The translations under genes were made by a program, and so were the position numbers. From NCBI GenBank assembly GCA_011109175.1, contig RDEW01000065.1, positions 1 to 61,911 of the forward strand: a stretch of 61,911 nt of DNA, in the 5' to 3' direction. Shown here one piece after another: positions 10,655-21,355 of this stretch. The notes below the pieces were generated by a model. That model was not told the origin of the DNA. It was given only the letters and a program-made list of their open reading frames with translations, and made no database searches. The stretch is from Dicyema japonicum (taxonomy: Eukaryota; Dicyemida; Rhombozoa; Dicyemidae). The first letter of the stretch is position 1. Each line of letters starts with the position of its first letter.

Positions 10655-11235
10655 TTTAAAATACTATAATGGAGTGCATGAAGTGCAGATTCATAATCAT
10701 TCTTAGCAATTGATCTCACTGATAAGTAGAACGCTCTCTAGGGAGTGTTAAAGGGTAATTTTTCATTATAATTATCAGATATTCTCCACTTTCCGAACTC
10801 CCATAATGTAAGTGATCCAATGGCTGACAATTTATTATCACTTGATATGATATTAAGGTAATATTCAATCTCAGTTTTTAATTGATCAATACAAATGTTA
10901 ATAATGAAACTAGTAACCAAGATTTAATTAATATCTTAAATAACCAACGGTGGATTCTTCACAATTGTCGTTTTGTTCTCCTTCAATGCTGACTCCCAAT
11001 CTACTATCGTTCTGCCATTGTCGAATAAGTCTCTGTTTGTTACTTAGATCAGATAAATCTAACAAATTCCACTCACTCAGCCAGAAGAGGCAAGTAAAAT
11101 TATATAAACTAATAGTCACCAAAAAATTTACTTGCAAAAATTTCCATCTATCTTCAGTAGAGAACGTCATCTCACTGTAATATAAAGCCTTTGTAAAATC
11201 CAGACGATCTAGTCTACTTTGTACAACAGTGGTAA
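10655..11235 (-). pseudogene. PIKK FAT-domain-like gene fragment (copy A)
   Basis: Read on the minus strand with short introns removed, the blocks are ALYYSEMTFSTED, LYNFTCLFWLSEWNLLDLSD, EESTVGYLRY, LSAIGSLTLWEFGKWRISDN and a downstream KNDYESALH. Their order mirrors the helical repeats of the FAT domain of ATR/TOR-type kinases (RAL-Y-E, L-ALDE-D, YR-EAAW-L--WDL). A 23-bp intron (11109-11131, GTAAAT...ATTAG) restores frame between the first two blocks. A Gln-to-stop change (YLRY-stop-LN; B has Gln) and frameshifts mark it as dead. Which PIKK is uncertain. Confidence 0.45.
11109..11131 (-). other. 23-bp intron in PIKK-like fragment
   Basis: GTAAAT at the donor and ATTAG at the acceptor on the minus strand. 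Removal puts EIL and LYNFTC in one frame when the one-base loss seen against B is allowed for. Confidence 0.5.
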
Positions 11236-11236
11236 A

Positions 11237-11325
11237 AAAAGCATTTATTCTGCCAATAATATGTAAATTACATAAAAATAAAAGCATTTATTCTGCCAAA
11301 TAATATGTAAAATAACATAAAAATA
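11237..11325 (+). repeat. Two tandem copies of a 44-bp unit
   Basis: Each copy contains GCATTTATTCTGCC followed by AATATGTAA. B has a single copy at about 50700-50742, so this is a local duplication private to A. Confidence 0.75.
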
Positions 11326-11335
11326 GAGTTCAAAA
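11324..11335 (+). repeat. Target-site duplication, left (TAGAGTTCAAAA)
   Basis: Identical to 11806-11817. The unoccupied site in B (50743-50754) reads TAGCGTTCAAAA, one mismatch. Confidence 0.85.
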
Positions 11336-11805
11336 GACATATTTATTTATAACAATAAAATCGTTCTACAGTCCAGCGGATATGATCGAGTGGCTGTTAC
11401 CTCTGACTACTGCCAGGGATATCCTTTGGAAAAGCCACTCGGTTTCCCGACGCTCCTCGAGGCTTTGGTCAATAGACACCCAAGTGCTCTAAGGAAAGAG
11501 ACCGTCTTGGAGCCAAAGACTCCGCTCGTCTCGACGACCACTGGTTGTACATGGAAACGGTTTAGGAGGCTGCTGTATTTCTTTATTTTTGAGTTTTCAT
11601 ATAAACGGGCGGCCTCTCCCGCTTTCATTGCCGACCTCAAAAGTTTCGACTGGGAAAAGCTGTCAGTACAGGCAGCATCCCAAATTAAGCATTTGCCCCG
11701 AGAGAAGGGGAAGACAGTAATTCCATCGGGTCGCTTCCCATCATCCCTACTCAAGCCCGTTGGCTCTAGAATGGATGGGTATCGAGGTGGATGGGTATCG
11801 CCAAC
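11336..11805 (-). mobile_element. 5'-truncated retroelement tail with RPDG/WD nuclease-like domain
   Basis: A 470-bp insertion present only in A and flanked by a 12-bp duplication. The minus strand encodes SRDDGKRPDGITVFPFSRG, then KCLIWDAACTD, KIKKYSSL and VVVETSGVFG. This is the C-terminal domain that follows reverse transcriptase in a family of animal retroelements; the D...WD...K spacing suggests a PD-(D/E)xK-type fold, which is inference. Its base composition is clearly more GC-rich than its surroundings, and the frame is open for 115 codons, so it is young. The AT-rich tail is at the 11336 end. Confidence 0.8.
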
Positions 11806-11817
11806 TAGAGTTCAAAA
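11806..11817 (+). repeat. Target-site duplication, right (TAGAGTTCAAAA)
   Basis: Pairs with 11324-11335. Confidence 0.85.
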
Positions 11818-12068
11818 TATTCAAAAAGATCCAAAATTTAAAAGTGAACATTATTGACAAGGGGACGTTTTAAGAATTTTTCCAACAAGAACATCATTTA
11901 TCTCAATAGCAACATTAGTCGGTACAAATGGAAACAAATTCACAGAAAAACAGATCAATGTTGATTATTGCAATTTAACTATGAATTAATGATTGCAGTG
12001 AACATGTCCATAACATTTATTAATGAAAACAGAATTACATGACAGTTGTACTGATAAAACATTTCATC
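11818..12068 (-). pseudogene. Possible upstream PIKK-like exon (copy A)
   Basis: The minus strand reads FVPTNVAIEINDVL and similar pieces. They continue the FAT-like block upstream of the retroelement insertion and are shared with 50755-51003 in B. Similarity to B ends at about 12068. Only a weak call. Confidence 0.25.
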
Positions 12069-12870
12069 CAAGAAATCATAGATTATTCATGTAGATCAAG
12101 GATTGGTGATTTAAGCTAAAATTAGAGTACCAAAAACAGTGAAGGGCAGAGAATCAAAGTTTTGACGATTTGTGGGTTTTCTGAACATTTCACATAAATT
12201 AGAAAAGTCACCCTAAGGTAAACTGAACAGCACACATTGAAAAGATGAAATATTAGCATTACTGCTTCAAAGCTATTAGAAGGTTTAATTTCAAATTTCC
12301 ATTTGATTTTCACTCATTGTTGATACGGAAATTATGTACAAGTCGTTTCTACTCAAATCTCTCAGCAGAGAACGCATGTAGTATTTAATTTTGATAAACA
12401 GATCATCCACGTTAAAGTCAAACTAAAGCAAATTCACTATAATGCTGTAATAAAACAATACAGAAAGCAATAATGGGGCCGGCAGTTGTATTTGCATCCG
12501 TCAACATTTTATTGATACATATGTAAATTCCTTTTATTATACGTTTAATTTTTTTATCGGAAACATCCGCATGCAAACAACTCAGGACTTCGAATAGATG
12601 TATTCCCGCTTTCATCCTAAAAATTGATATCATTTTCGACAAATTCATTTTAAATCGTTACAAGCAATACTTTATATACATCTCATATTTTACGTTATAA
12701 AAGTCACTGCCAGATGTAAATCAACTAAAGATAGTTATTTATTTAATTATTTATTTATTTAAATCATTTAATTATATATTTTTATAATATTTAAAAAGTT
12801 ACGACGGACGTGAAATCCGATGGCTTCTCCAGTTGATCTCTGTTGCATTCGTGTATATGCACATACATCA
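12069..12870 (-). pseudogene. Unidentified minus-strand coding remnants, A only
   Basis: Minus-strand frame 12648-12418 contains HLFEVLSCLHADVSDKK and IKGIYICINKMLTDAN, and 12313-12122 a second frame. They look protein-like and helical and could be HEAT-type repeats upstream of the FAT-like block, but there is no diagnostic motif. B has unrelated sequence here. Confidence 0.25.
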
Positions 12871-12879
12871 CCAAAATTC

Positions 12880-13345
12880 ACACGGATCGACTACTCGTGT
12901 GGATTAATAAAAATCGGATGTCAATCAATGCCAAAAATTCTATTACATCTCTCTTTACCTCGGACAAAAGATTGTCGAACAGAACAATAGAAGTATCTGC
13001 GGAGTGAAAAGAATTGCCGTTCAGCAAATGCAAAAAATATTGGGTCTGACTTTCGATACGCACATGAACTATTCGAGACATCTCACAGTACATCGAACCA
13101 TCTATTTCATATGCGTTTACTTCATGGGGACCACTGGCCGCTATACGACTTCCAGAAAATTTCCTCAACCCAGAAAATGGACTTCATGCTAACGGAGAGA
13201 TGTTTACAAAGGGAAACATTAAATCACTGACGCCAATAAAGATCTAATCGAAAAAAGCGACAATATACACCATACCAAAATAAAGTGCTAGTCTGCAAAG
13301 AACTTGTGTAGGCTCAAGGGATCACCCCCGTGAAAAGATGAGAGC
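12880..13345 (+). mobile_element. Jockey-type LINE, C-terminal RT fragment
   Basis: The plus strand reads WINKNRMSINAKNSITSLF, then SDKR, LGLTFDTHMNYSRHL and later SWGPLAAI. This matches the jockey segment after YADD (W---N-L--N--K---F, LG-TFD----F--H, Y--SWG). It ends near the GGGATCAC block at 13322. Private to copy A. Confidence 0.6.
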
Positions 13346-13439
13346 CTTGATCCAATTCGTCGGATCATAGTTTAGTTTTTTTAGAAATAACAGTGGTCTT
13401 TGGAATTTTATTTAATGTGCTTTTAAAATTGAGAATTCA

Positions 13440-13794
13440 TCTAAAATAACATTTGCGTTTGAAGTCACAAAACATTCAGGATCTTCAGTAAGTATTGATT
13501 GATAACGGCGGCAATTGCGGATCCAATGCTTCACAGAAGCGTGGAACCTTCAGTGAGACTGACTGCAGTGAGATTGAATCTGGAACCATCAGGATTTTGC
13601 CTCCGGCACTTATGTCGATCGTTATTCTGAACATTTATGTGATTACGATGATTTATCAAAAGGTCAGCCTGTATTATATTTATGTAGAATCTATTTTTAT
13701 TGGATAGGCTGTCCAGATCGCCGTCAATTTTGTGGCTGTCACTTTATTGCTTCAATTATTGACTTACTTCATGGAGGGAGAATTACTGATATAA
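13440..13794 (+). CDS. Unidentified two-membrane-segment protein, 3' part
   Basis: An open frame from at least 13503 reads TDCSEIESGTIRILPPALMS followed by a hydrophobic run. Removing a 45-bp GT-AG intron (13663-13707) joins it in frame to a second hydrophobic exon, AVQIAVNFVAVTLLLQLL, ending EGELLI-stop at 13794. The result looks like the membrane-spanning end of a small membrane protein. An upstream exon may end at the GTAAGT near 13490. I do not recognise the family. Confidence 0.4.
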
Positions 13795-14435
13795 AAAACG
13801 AAAAACTCTTTTAAAAATGACATCTTTCCAATAATCCTTTTATTTGCATACGATATTATTATTTGAAGTTTATCGACGATTATGAAGAAGGAACAGAATG
13901 AACCTAAAAAAACAGTATTTTGCTGGAGAAGAAGATATTACAAAAAAGAAATCGTAGAGTTCTTTAATAATTCAAATCATTGTAAATGATCATAAGTATC
14001 AAAAAATATTCGCCTATTTGAGAGGTAATGACTTTAAATAAATATTATTCCGTTAACTGGTAGAAATGAGGCTTATCCTTTTCCAAAATAACGTCTTTTT
14101 CAAGTATCCGTAATTTCAAGTAAGTCACTCAGTAAGTCACAGATAGAGGGGAATCCTTTTTATATTTATTTGGATTTTCGTGTGTGTGGGTCCTTTCTAG
14201 ACAATCCAGTTCCGTAGTGAGTATCTTCTGATAACGCCGTCACTCGTCAAACCGAAAACAGTAATTTGTTATTTAAATTAATACTCAATTATAACTATCA
14301 TCAATAAATACGATTTGCTTTTGAATTATTTGTTCATCAAAATAATTAATGATCTATATGCGAGAAAATGGCAAGACATTTAGAGGTCAACATAAATTTA
14401 TTTATATTATGTCATCAATTTTAATAAATCAATTT
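13795..14435. other. AT-rich, no gene seen
   Basis: No persuasive frame on either strand. Private to copy A. Confidence 0.4.
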
Positions 14436-15000
14436 TTACTAAAATAATACTAATTATACATCATATAATTCTATAATTTCCTGAGCTTGTTTATATAAAC
14501 GTTTCAATCTGAAAGTAAGCATACCTTGACGATTTTATTACGGACTTTTAGAGATCATCATTGGCACAAATATGTTTGCTATATCATTAAAAATATTACG
14601 TGAGTCTTTAATCATCTTATGCAAATCCGATTGCTCTAAACCATAATCTTTGGTCAAATTGTTCATTAAAAAGTTCTACTAGGTTATCAATCGATCTTTA
14701 TTAAATTGATTTAGTACCGATGATATTCGTGATAATGGATACGAACGTGATTCCATTCTGTTAACTTATAAATTATCATAAGAATCTCTTCAGACAAACT
14801 TGAATCCTAGGAAGCTTCAATCGAATCGATAATTAAGTTGCACAAAGTATTGCAAATGATATCATAGACAATTGAGCAATTAATATGTTTGCAGTATTCC
14901 TTGTAAAATAACTCAAAATATACATTAAATAATGAACCAGCTACTGTTTTAATCAAGATGTCGAATTTTCTTAAATTTTGTTAGATTTGCAATAACATTA
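14436..15000 (-). pseudogene. Unidentified gene remnant (copy A)
   Basis: The minus strand carries coherent protein-like blocks in changing frames: LFNVYFELFYKEYCKHINC, CNTLCNLIIDSIEAS, NLVELFNEQFDQRLWFRAI, FNDIANIFVPMMISK and a C-terminus KQAQEIIELYDV-stop near 14450. B (53266-53830) keeps some frames better, for example SKKVRNKIVKVSLLSN. An alpha-helical protein is likely. I do not recognise the family. Frameshifts and stops occur in both copies. Confidence 0.4.
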
Positions 15001-15606
15001 AAAACTAGATATAAAATGTGTTTATTTTTAATATATTCTCGAAAAAAATTTAGAATTAAATTAATCCCGCCCTACACTACAAACAAGGTAATATTTTTAA
15101 GGTATCATCTATCACAAAATAAAATAATTTTACCAAGAAGATACCAATAAATGTCCAAGAAATATTGCAAAAAATTATTTATCTATTCCTATACTCATTA
15201 ATATAATCAACTATTAACTGAATTTAAATTCACAATTACTTTGAAAGTGCCATAAAATCCCAAATAGGACAATACTTCGTATTTAACATTCCACATCGGA
15301 ATATATACGCATTAAGTGGATTTTCATAAATTAAAAGCGTATGAACAGGTTTATGATTGTCTGAATAAACAATGAAATAGACAGAAACTTTAATTAGTTA
15401 ATAAAAATACATTTTGATAAGTTCCATGTTTGTATAGTACATCAAACAATCTAAATCATTCATGAACTGAAAATTTAAAATCTTGACAACCTCGGTATCT
15501 CTGCAATTATTTTTTAAAATAATCAATATTGTTTCATAAATAAGCCTAAATTACATAAACACCAACCATCTATATGTTTTAGAAATGATTTTTTTTAATT
15601 TAATTA
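15001..15606. other. AT-rich interval without clear gene
   Basis: Shared with 53831-54442 in B. No frame stands out beyond chance. Confidence 0.35.
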
Positions 15607-16752
15607 TCAGACAATGCCTATAAATATACAAACACAATTACATAATTTGTTTAACAACGTTGGATTTTTTGATGTTCTCAACAACCGGCAAATAAACTGT
15701 AGTGAATTTACCAAGTACCCTCAAAAATCGTTTATAAAGTGAAGATTGAATTTCAGAATCACATTCACGAATATTATTTAATGTATAACAAAGAAACTCA
15801 TCTTTATGCTCGTAATAAAAAATAGCATTGAAAAATTATGCATCATGAAATTTAAGTCAATCTATAATAAATCATAATTATATGACTTTGTTATTATTTT
15901 TGAAAAATTACGAAATTTAATCATAACTAAACTCCTGAATTCCTCTTTTGAACAGTTCTCTAAAATCAGTAGTAAAATACGAATTTAATAATTCATAATT
16001 AATGAGAATCCGACAAATTAAAGAATTCTTAATTTTTGGCTAATGTTAACAAAGGTATAAAATCACAGCTTAATTCATGGACATTTGTGCTGCTTGTATA
16101 CGAAAAGTATCTCAATATAACAAACAAAAAACTTTAAAGATTCTGGACTGTTCAGACATTTGGAAAAATCTTCGAAATTGGAAATCAGAACATTGTCAAA
16201 ATTGATAAATTCGAGTTCTTTGATCAGTTTGATTGTGTCGCTATATATTGTTGTAGAATTAACTTTTTTTATTAGAGAATTTGAAAAAAGTTCAAGTGAC
16301 CTAATTTCACTAAATCCGCTTTTAATTAGCAAATGTAATAAAATTGGGTCATCATTATTCAAAATTGTGAAAGAATTGATATTATTTGGAGTAAACTGCA
16401 GTGAACAATTTTCAGAAGATGTTATTTTTGCTAATTAAATATTTATTAAATTTGGAAGTATTCGGCACAAATTTGCTAAGTTTTTAATATCAATTTGATT
16501 TTTGGATAAATCGATGCAATAAACGTTATAACAGATTTCATGACATTTATTGAATCTCGAGAAATCATCAAAAATTGATGATATCATTTGTGAATTAAAA
16601 TCATCAAAATATTTTATCTCATAATGTATTCTTTTAGAAATCATCATCTTTGACTTTGAATTTAATTTATTATATTTATTCAAATCAATATTTTTCGAAA
16701 ATCATTTATACATATTGAATAAAGAGGAAATCTGCATTTCGTTACTAAACAT
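15607..16752 (-). pseudogene. Leucine-rich-repeat-like multi-exon gene, decayed (copy A)
   Basis: Starts MFSNEMQISSLF (16752). A LRR-like stretch VYCIDLSKNQIDIKNLANLC follows, then LLIKSGFSEIRSLEL, and after an intron NVHELSCDFIPLLTLAKN. It ends NPTLLKQ-LCIV-stop. Introns inferred by frame and conserved in B: 16090-16121 (32 bp), 15960-15980 (21 bp), 15862-15886 (25 bp), 15697-15718 (22 bp) and 15618-15641 (24 bp). Lesions in A: a one-base loss in an A-run near 16697, TAA near 16437, TAA in TLAKN-EFF, and a Lys-to-stop. A frameshift near 15820 is shared by both copies, so decay began before duplication. Confidence 0.6.
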
Positions 16753-16860
16753 ATGAATTAATTAGATTTTAAAAACTTTATTATTAATATTATTATTATT
16801 AATAATAAACTAAAAATTGTAATTATTTAATAACGATTTCAATAATAAACTAATAAACAA
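16753..16860. other. AT-rich spacer with (ATT)n-like run
   Basis: Short region rich in TTATTAATATTATT, matched in B at 55605-55690. Confidence 0.5.
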
Positions 16861-18315
16861 ATGGACCTGACGGCATTCCGGGAATTTTGTTAAAACATTT
16901 TTGTAATGCTGCAATCAATTCGATTACGTCAATTTTTAATTTTTCTTCTAACATGAACGTCATCCCATGCAAATGGAAGAATTCACTTATAATACCGATC
17001 CTTAAACCAGAAAAACCGAAAACTTCACCTTCTTCCTACCGTCCAATTTCATTAACGTGCGCACTATCGCGCCTAATGAAGAAACTCGTACTCTGGAAAA
17101 TTAAACCCCATTTGCCCGACTGCCACTTTCAACATGGTTTCAAATGTGAGCGTTCAACTATGACATATTTGACTTCACTGTCTCAATTTATATCAGAGGG
17201 GCTCAACGTACCGAAACGCCATCTACGGACAATAATGGTTTCCCTGGATATCCAGAAGGCGTTCGATTCTGTCTCGAGAATATTACTCACGAAGAAGGTT
17301 TTTGACACCACCATTCTGACGGATTTGAAAAGATGGATAGCCAATTTTCTCTCCGGAAGAAGAGGACGTGTCTGTATAGGCCACGCAAGATCGAGGTCCC
17401 GTCTCCTACCAAATGGCGTCCCTCAAGGATCGCCCCTCTCTTTGGCATTATTCAACTTGTTCCTCAACGATTTACCCTGCCCTGGAGGACCAGATTCAAT
17501 GCTTCTCACTTATGCTGACGACCTAATCATCGCTAGCAGGAACAATACGTGGGTACAGCAAAATCAGAGCTTCAGTCACATATCAACGACCTGGGAGCCT
17601 GGTTGAAGTTGAATCGTCTCTCCGTGTCCAGGGACAAATCAACATATACAATTTTCACCACGGACAGAAAAGAAAAACATACACTTGATTTGAACATTTT
17701 TGGAGACTCCTTACCACTACAGACTCTTTCCAACTATCCACTCGTCAACTATCCTGGGAGTGACATTTGACCCTTTGATGTCATTTTCTCAACATGTGAA
17801 GAACGTTATGACAAAGGGTCTCAGGAAACTTAATATAATCAAACCGCTCTTGAAGTCCAAACCTTCACAGGAATGCGCCCTCGTCGTGTTCAATCAACTA
17901 CTAAAACCGACGATTGAGTACGCTTGTGCCTCATGGGCCTATGGAGCTTCGATATCAAATTCACTCAAGATCAATACCTTAATTGGCAAACTAGCACGTC
18001 AAACAATCTACTTCCCGATCTTTTCACTCCAATGCTTGACCAAGCCGCAATCAAAAATAATGGCTCCGGCTTCATCTGTCTGTGTGGCCAAGAAACAAGT
18101 CGTTTTTTCCATTCAAGGCTAAAGGCCTCAAATACACGAAATTTGGGGAAAAAACCCACTCCTCTTCAAACTCTAATGAAAGATGATCGTCGTTTATTCA
18201 GGAAAGCCGTGGGTACTCTGGAGGAACACAGGAAAAACCTCTCGATCCTGTTGAGGCGTACCGGGATCACTTAATTAGTTGGTTTACTCCTTCTTTCTTG
18301 GTGTTCCCTTTTCGG
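16861..18315 (+). mobile_element. Jockey-type LINE reverse transcriptase (copy A)
   Basis: 5'-truncated: it begins GPDGIPGILLKHF of RT block 1. An open frame of 239 codons (16887-17606) includes PILKPEKPK, SYRPISLT, QHGFKCERST, LDIQKAFDSVSRI, NGVPQGSPLSLALFNLFLND and LLTYADDLIIASRNN. After one frameshift (17543) it continues WLKLNRLSVSRDKS and, in shifted frames, LGVTFDPLMSFSQH and IEYACASWA. It ends LLRRTGIT-stop at 18274 with the conserved 3' hairpin and GGGGTTATTAAATAA tail. About 98% identical to B, well above the flanks. Confidence 0.9.
18263..18308 (+). promoter_or_regulatory. LINE 3'-end hairpin spanning the stop codon
   Basis: GGGATCAC (18263-18270) faces GGTGTTCCC (18300-18308), pairing at all but one position over a 29-base loop that includes the stop codon. 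Equivalent hairpins are in three other copies. Such 3' structures are what LINE reverse transcriptases bind to start copying; the role here is inference. Confidence 0.5.
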
Positions 18316-18344
18316 GGTTATTAAATAAATAATAAACAAATGAC

Positions 18345-18720
18345 GATCTCAATACTATCCTGAATCATCGATTTTGTTAATCCTCCAGCTTGCTCTGTAT
18401 CGATATTGATGAGGGAAAAATCCATGCATCACAGGCGTACTCAATACTGGGTAGAACGAATTCTTTGTATAAAAGCTTTAACGATAAGCGGGAAGATACT
18501 TGAAATTGAGTGAACGCCTTGAGAATTCAAATTTTCTTTTGGATCCATTTGGTTACTAGGTCTACTTGATGGGTAAATGTGATTAGCTGATCCAGAATGA
18601 AAACAAAAATTGAAAATGTCTTTTTAATAGGAAACGGGGAGTAATACAATGTTATTCCCGGTGTTTCTTGTAATTTTGTTGGTGATGAGGAAAACTTTAT
18701 TCTGATATTTCTAATTAATA
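18345..18720 (-). mobile_element. Jockey-type LINE C-terminal fragment, opposite strand (copy A)
   Basis: The minus strand reads LDQLITFTHQVDLVTKWIQK, then SLKLLYKEFVLPSIEYACDA. This is the post-YADD region of a jockey RT. It abuts the 3' end of the plus-strand LINE tail to tail. The B copy is 57110-57480. Confidence 0.6.
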
Positions 18721-18759
18721 TTTCAAAAATATCATTTAATTAAAATAGAAAAACAACAG

Positions 18760-19500
18760 TTTATTTTTAAAAAAATATAAATAAATTTTGTGTAAGGATT
18801 TGAGTAGCACTACAATGTGAACTTGAGGACTGCCAGAAACAAAGATGCCGTAGTGTGAAAACAGCCTCGACATAGTTGATCAAAGGGATCTTCCTATTTA
18901 CCCCCTGGCAAAATCCTCTGGCAAAGCCTATACAATATGAAAACTTTTCCACTAAAGAATAAAGTGATTGTAGGACGTGCGATGAAAATGGAAGAGGGCG
19001 AATACTCCTTCATCTTTCTTTTTAAGCAGAAGTCTGTAATTTACTATTGGGGAATGGATTTACTAATTTGTAAATAGAACTATTGAGGAACTCGACTAAG
19101 TATCATTGCCCTTCGGAAAGCAAAGAGCTTGTTAGATTTATATTTCTTGATCACTAAAATCACTCTGTTGAACATTGTTCACGTTGCATGCGAATGATAG
19201 AAGACAACTGGTTTGATAAGAAGAAAGTCTTTATCCTTCTTCAATATCATCGTATATCTCTACCTATACTCAGTGCACAAAGCTCAATGGAACCTCTATT
19301 TGATCTAAACTAAAATATTTACTGTTTAATTCTATAATTTGTCGTAAAGTTGAGCAACATTTTATATAAAACTCACTTTCCAATGAAACATCGTCAATAG
19401 ATAACCTCAATTTTCCTATTATTTTTCCGACTTCACACGTAAACAGAGAATCAGTAAAAAAATTTTCAGACATGTTCAAATATAAATAAGACATATTTCA
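18760..19500 (-). pseudogene. Unidentified coding remnants (copy A)
   Basis: Minus-strand frame 19494-19270 reads SYLYLNMSENFFTDSLF, then IIGKLRLSIDDVSLESEFYI and LSFVH. A second frame 18952-18767 contains NRKIPLINYVEAVFTLRHLC. Both are conserved in copy B, so they were coding-like before duplication. The leucine-rich style recalls the neighbour at 15.6-16.7 kb, but no family is diagnosed. Confidence 0.3.
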
Positions 19501-20319
19501 AAAATACTAACAGTACTATCATTCTAACAAACTTTTTTTACATATTCTGTAATCTCCTCATAATCAACCTTTTCAATGCCACAATTCATGATTTAACATC
19601 AAAATTATATGAAAGTAAGTTTTTTTTAAGAGGATTGTCGACAAATATAATTATGAATATTTATATATTATAGATGTGTAGCACCTCTCACTTCTACATT
19701 CAGCGTCTAGAGAAACCATAATGACACATTACGAAATATTTCGATAATATTAATGATTCATTGATTACACAGTATTCTATAACAAAGATTTTCTTTAATG
19801 GCCGTAATTCACCCATTGTCAAATCATGTGAGAATTCAAATATTGTGATAATTTACATTTTTATTCAAACAATCGAAATGATATGGAAAAATTCTTGTCA
19901 TGTTAAATATGTATAATTGTCGAATAATAATCTATCAACAGGATTGGTAGATAACTGTGTCGTCATTCATGGAATATTCTGGATAAACACTCAATTTTGA
20001 GACTAACTTGATTTCATTCACTTCAACAAAAATACAAAAAGCAGGCTGATGTACTCGCAACCCATGTGTTCCTAATGATATGGATTTATGCAGACTTTGG
20101 CCTTCGTGGAGTCAAATGGTTAATCGCAGCTACTAATACTTCAAATCACCAAATCGAGCGTCTGGAAAGCGAAAATTATTATAGTACATTCGTGGGGGAA
20201 TACCTCCGTTAGTGATGTTTTTGAGTAAATGAAATCTGCCAAAAATTTCCCATCGCTTTCAATTGGGAATGAACAACATCGGAAGGTTCATTAATAACAG
20301 TTGGTTAACAATGCCTAAA
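19501..20319 (-). pseudogene. AT-rich interval with a conserved coding remnant
   Basis: Mostly featureless. From about 20220 to 19935 the minus strand reads PPRMYYNNFRFPDARFGDLK and, after a frame change, HEGQSLHKSISLGTHGLRVH and SVYPEYSMNDDTVI. B (58690-58960) keeps the same residues, including SLHKSISLGTH. Unrecognised; the frame change could be an intron or a lesion. Confidence 0.25.
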
Positions 20320-20790
20320 TTTTAATATAATTACGATACTGAACTTAAAATTTAATCATATTATCCAATAACATATCTCATACTTTGGAATCATTCTTAC
20401 TTTGTTGCTATTTTAATAATAAAACTTTTGTTTTAATTTTAATAACTTATTATTTATAATCAAACAGTTAAAAATTACTAAAAATTCTTTTCAATATAGG
20501 CTGGCAGCTCTCAGAATTGAAAACTTATTTCCTATGACGACAAAAGTATTCTTCAATATTATTGCTCCATAACAGAGAAGTTTACCTGGCTAATCGGGCG
20601 ACTTGCAGGACTAAAGAAAGGAAATCCTACAATGACACGTTATATTTCCAGAGCATTGGGCTCACCAGAGATAATTCCATTGAGTGCATAGTGCCCGCTA
20701 CAATGAGGGAACCCTCGTCCTAAAAAATTGTCATTATTACTGATATTATAATTTTCAATTAGCTTATTAATATTAACGTCACAGATGAAA
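20320..20790 (+). repeat. Interspersed repeat, copy 1 of 3
   Basis: Starts at TTTAATATAATTACGATAC and includes ACAGTTAAAAATTACTA and a more GC-rich core, ending near TATTAACGTCACAGATG. Related copies are at 25255-25820 and 59055-59520. The minus strand of the core reads HYALNGIISGE, which could be an exon or an element ORF. Confidence 0.6.
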
Positions 20791-20797
20791 GGAAGAG
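20791..20797 (+). other. Empty site for the 59529-59816 insertion
   Basis: GGAAGAG occurs once here. In B the same 7 bp flank a 288-bp LINE insertion. Confidence 0.75.
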
Positions 20798-20838
20798 TAA
20801 TTTACAACCAATTAGCTAAAAGCACCACATAGCGATGA

Positions 20839-20846
20839 GATCCTCA
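20839..20846 (+). repeat. Target-site duplication, left (GATCCTCA)
   Basis: Repeated at 21356-21363; single in B at 59865-59872. Confidence 0.85.
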
Positions 20847-21355
20847 GTTAGTTAGTTAGTTAAAAGCTCTTTCGCGTGGCCCTAAAAGGGGTTCGCTTGA
20901 GCCATGTTTTGCAGCCATCCTCCTCGCCATCCTCGCCCACACCATCTTGTTCCTGGCCCTCATTCGAACATCATCCAGATCGTCCGCTGTCACCAATTTA
21001 CGACTATTTTGTTTGTAGTCATCTTTTAAGGCAGGTTGGAAGTGTGTTTCCTGGTCTGCCTCGAAAATCCGCGACTTCCGGCGTAGTAGAAATATTTCTT
21101 CCATTATTCTGTTACATGGCGTAGTCGGGTCCAGTCTGAGGATATGTTCAAATAGTCGCCATCTCGATAAAATAACATCGGTGCTAGAGGTCTGGATTTA
21201 CATCGTGAATATAGATTTTCATTTGAGATTTTTCTCGGCCAAAAAATTCGAATCAACATGCGGAGTTGGTTCCTGTGAAAAGTATCTAGCTTCTATAAAT
21301 CAATTTTAGAACATGCCCATGTTCCGAATTGTATATCAAAATTCGTTTAACAAAC
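20847..21355 (-). mobile_element. 5'-truncated RTE-type LINE, 3' end
   Basis: A 509-bp insertion private to A. The 3' end lies at 20847 and carries a tetranucleotide tail (GTTAGTTAGTTAGTT on the plus strand). Minus-strand frame 21104-20856 reads TADDLDDVRMRARNKMVWAR and ends RERAFN-stop. The acidic DDLD--R---- motif near the C-terminus recurs in the elements at 37.5 kb (DDLDELRDLAKRRGLW) and 60.3 kb. The clean 8-bp duplication and tail suggest recent integration. Confidence 0.8.

Noticed and set aside
11390-11857. 155-codon plus-strand ORF
   Set aside because: Antisense shadow of the RPDG-domain frame. It also runs across the insertion edge and target duplication.
16787-16812. (ATT)n run as a telomere or satellite
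   Set aside because: Only a short imperfect microsatellite, typical of AT-rich spacers and LINE tails here.
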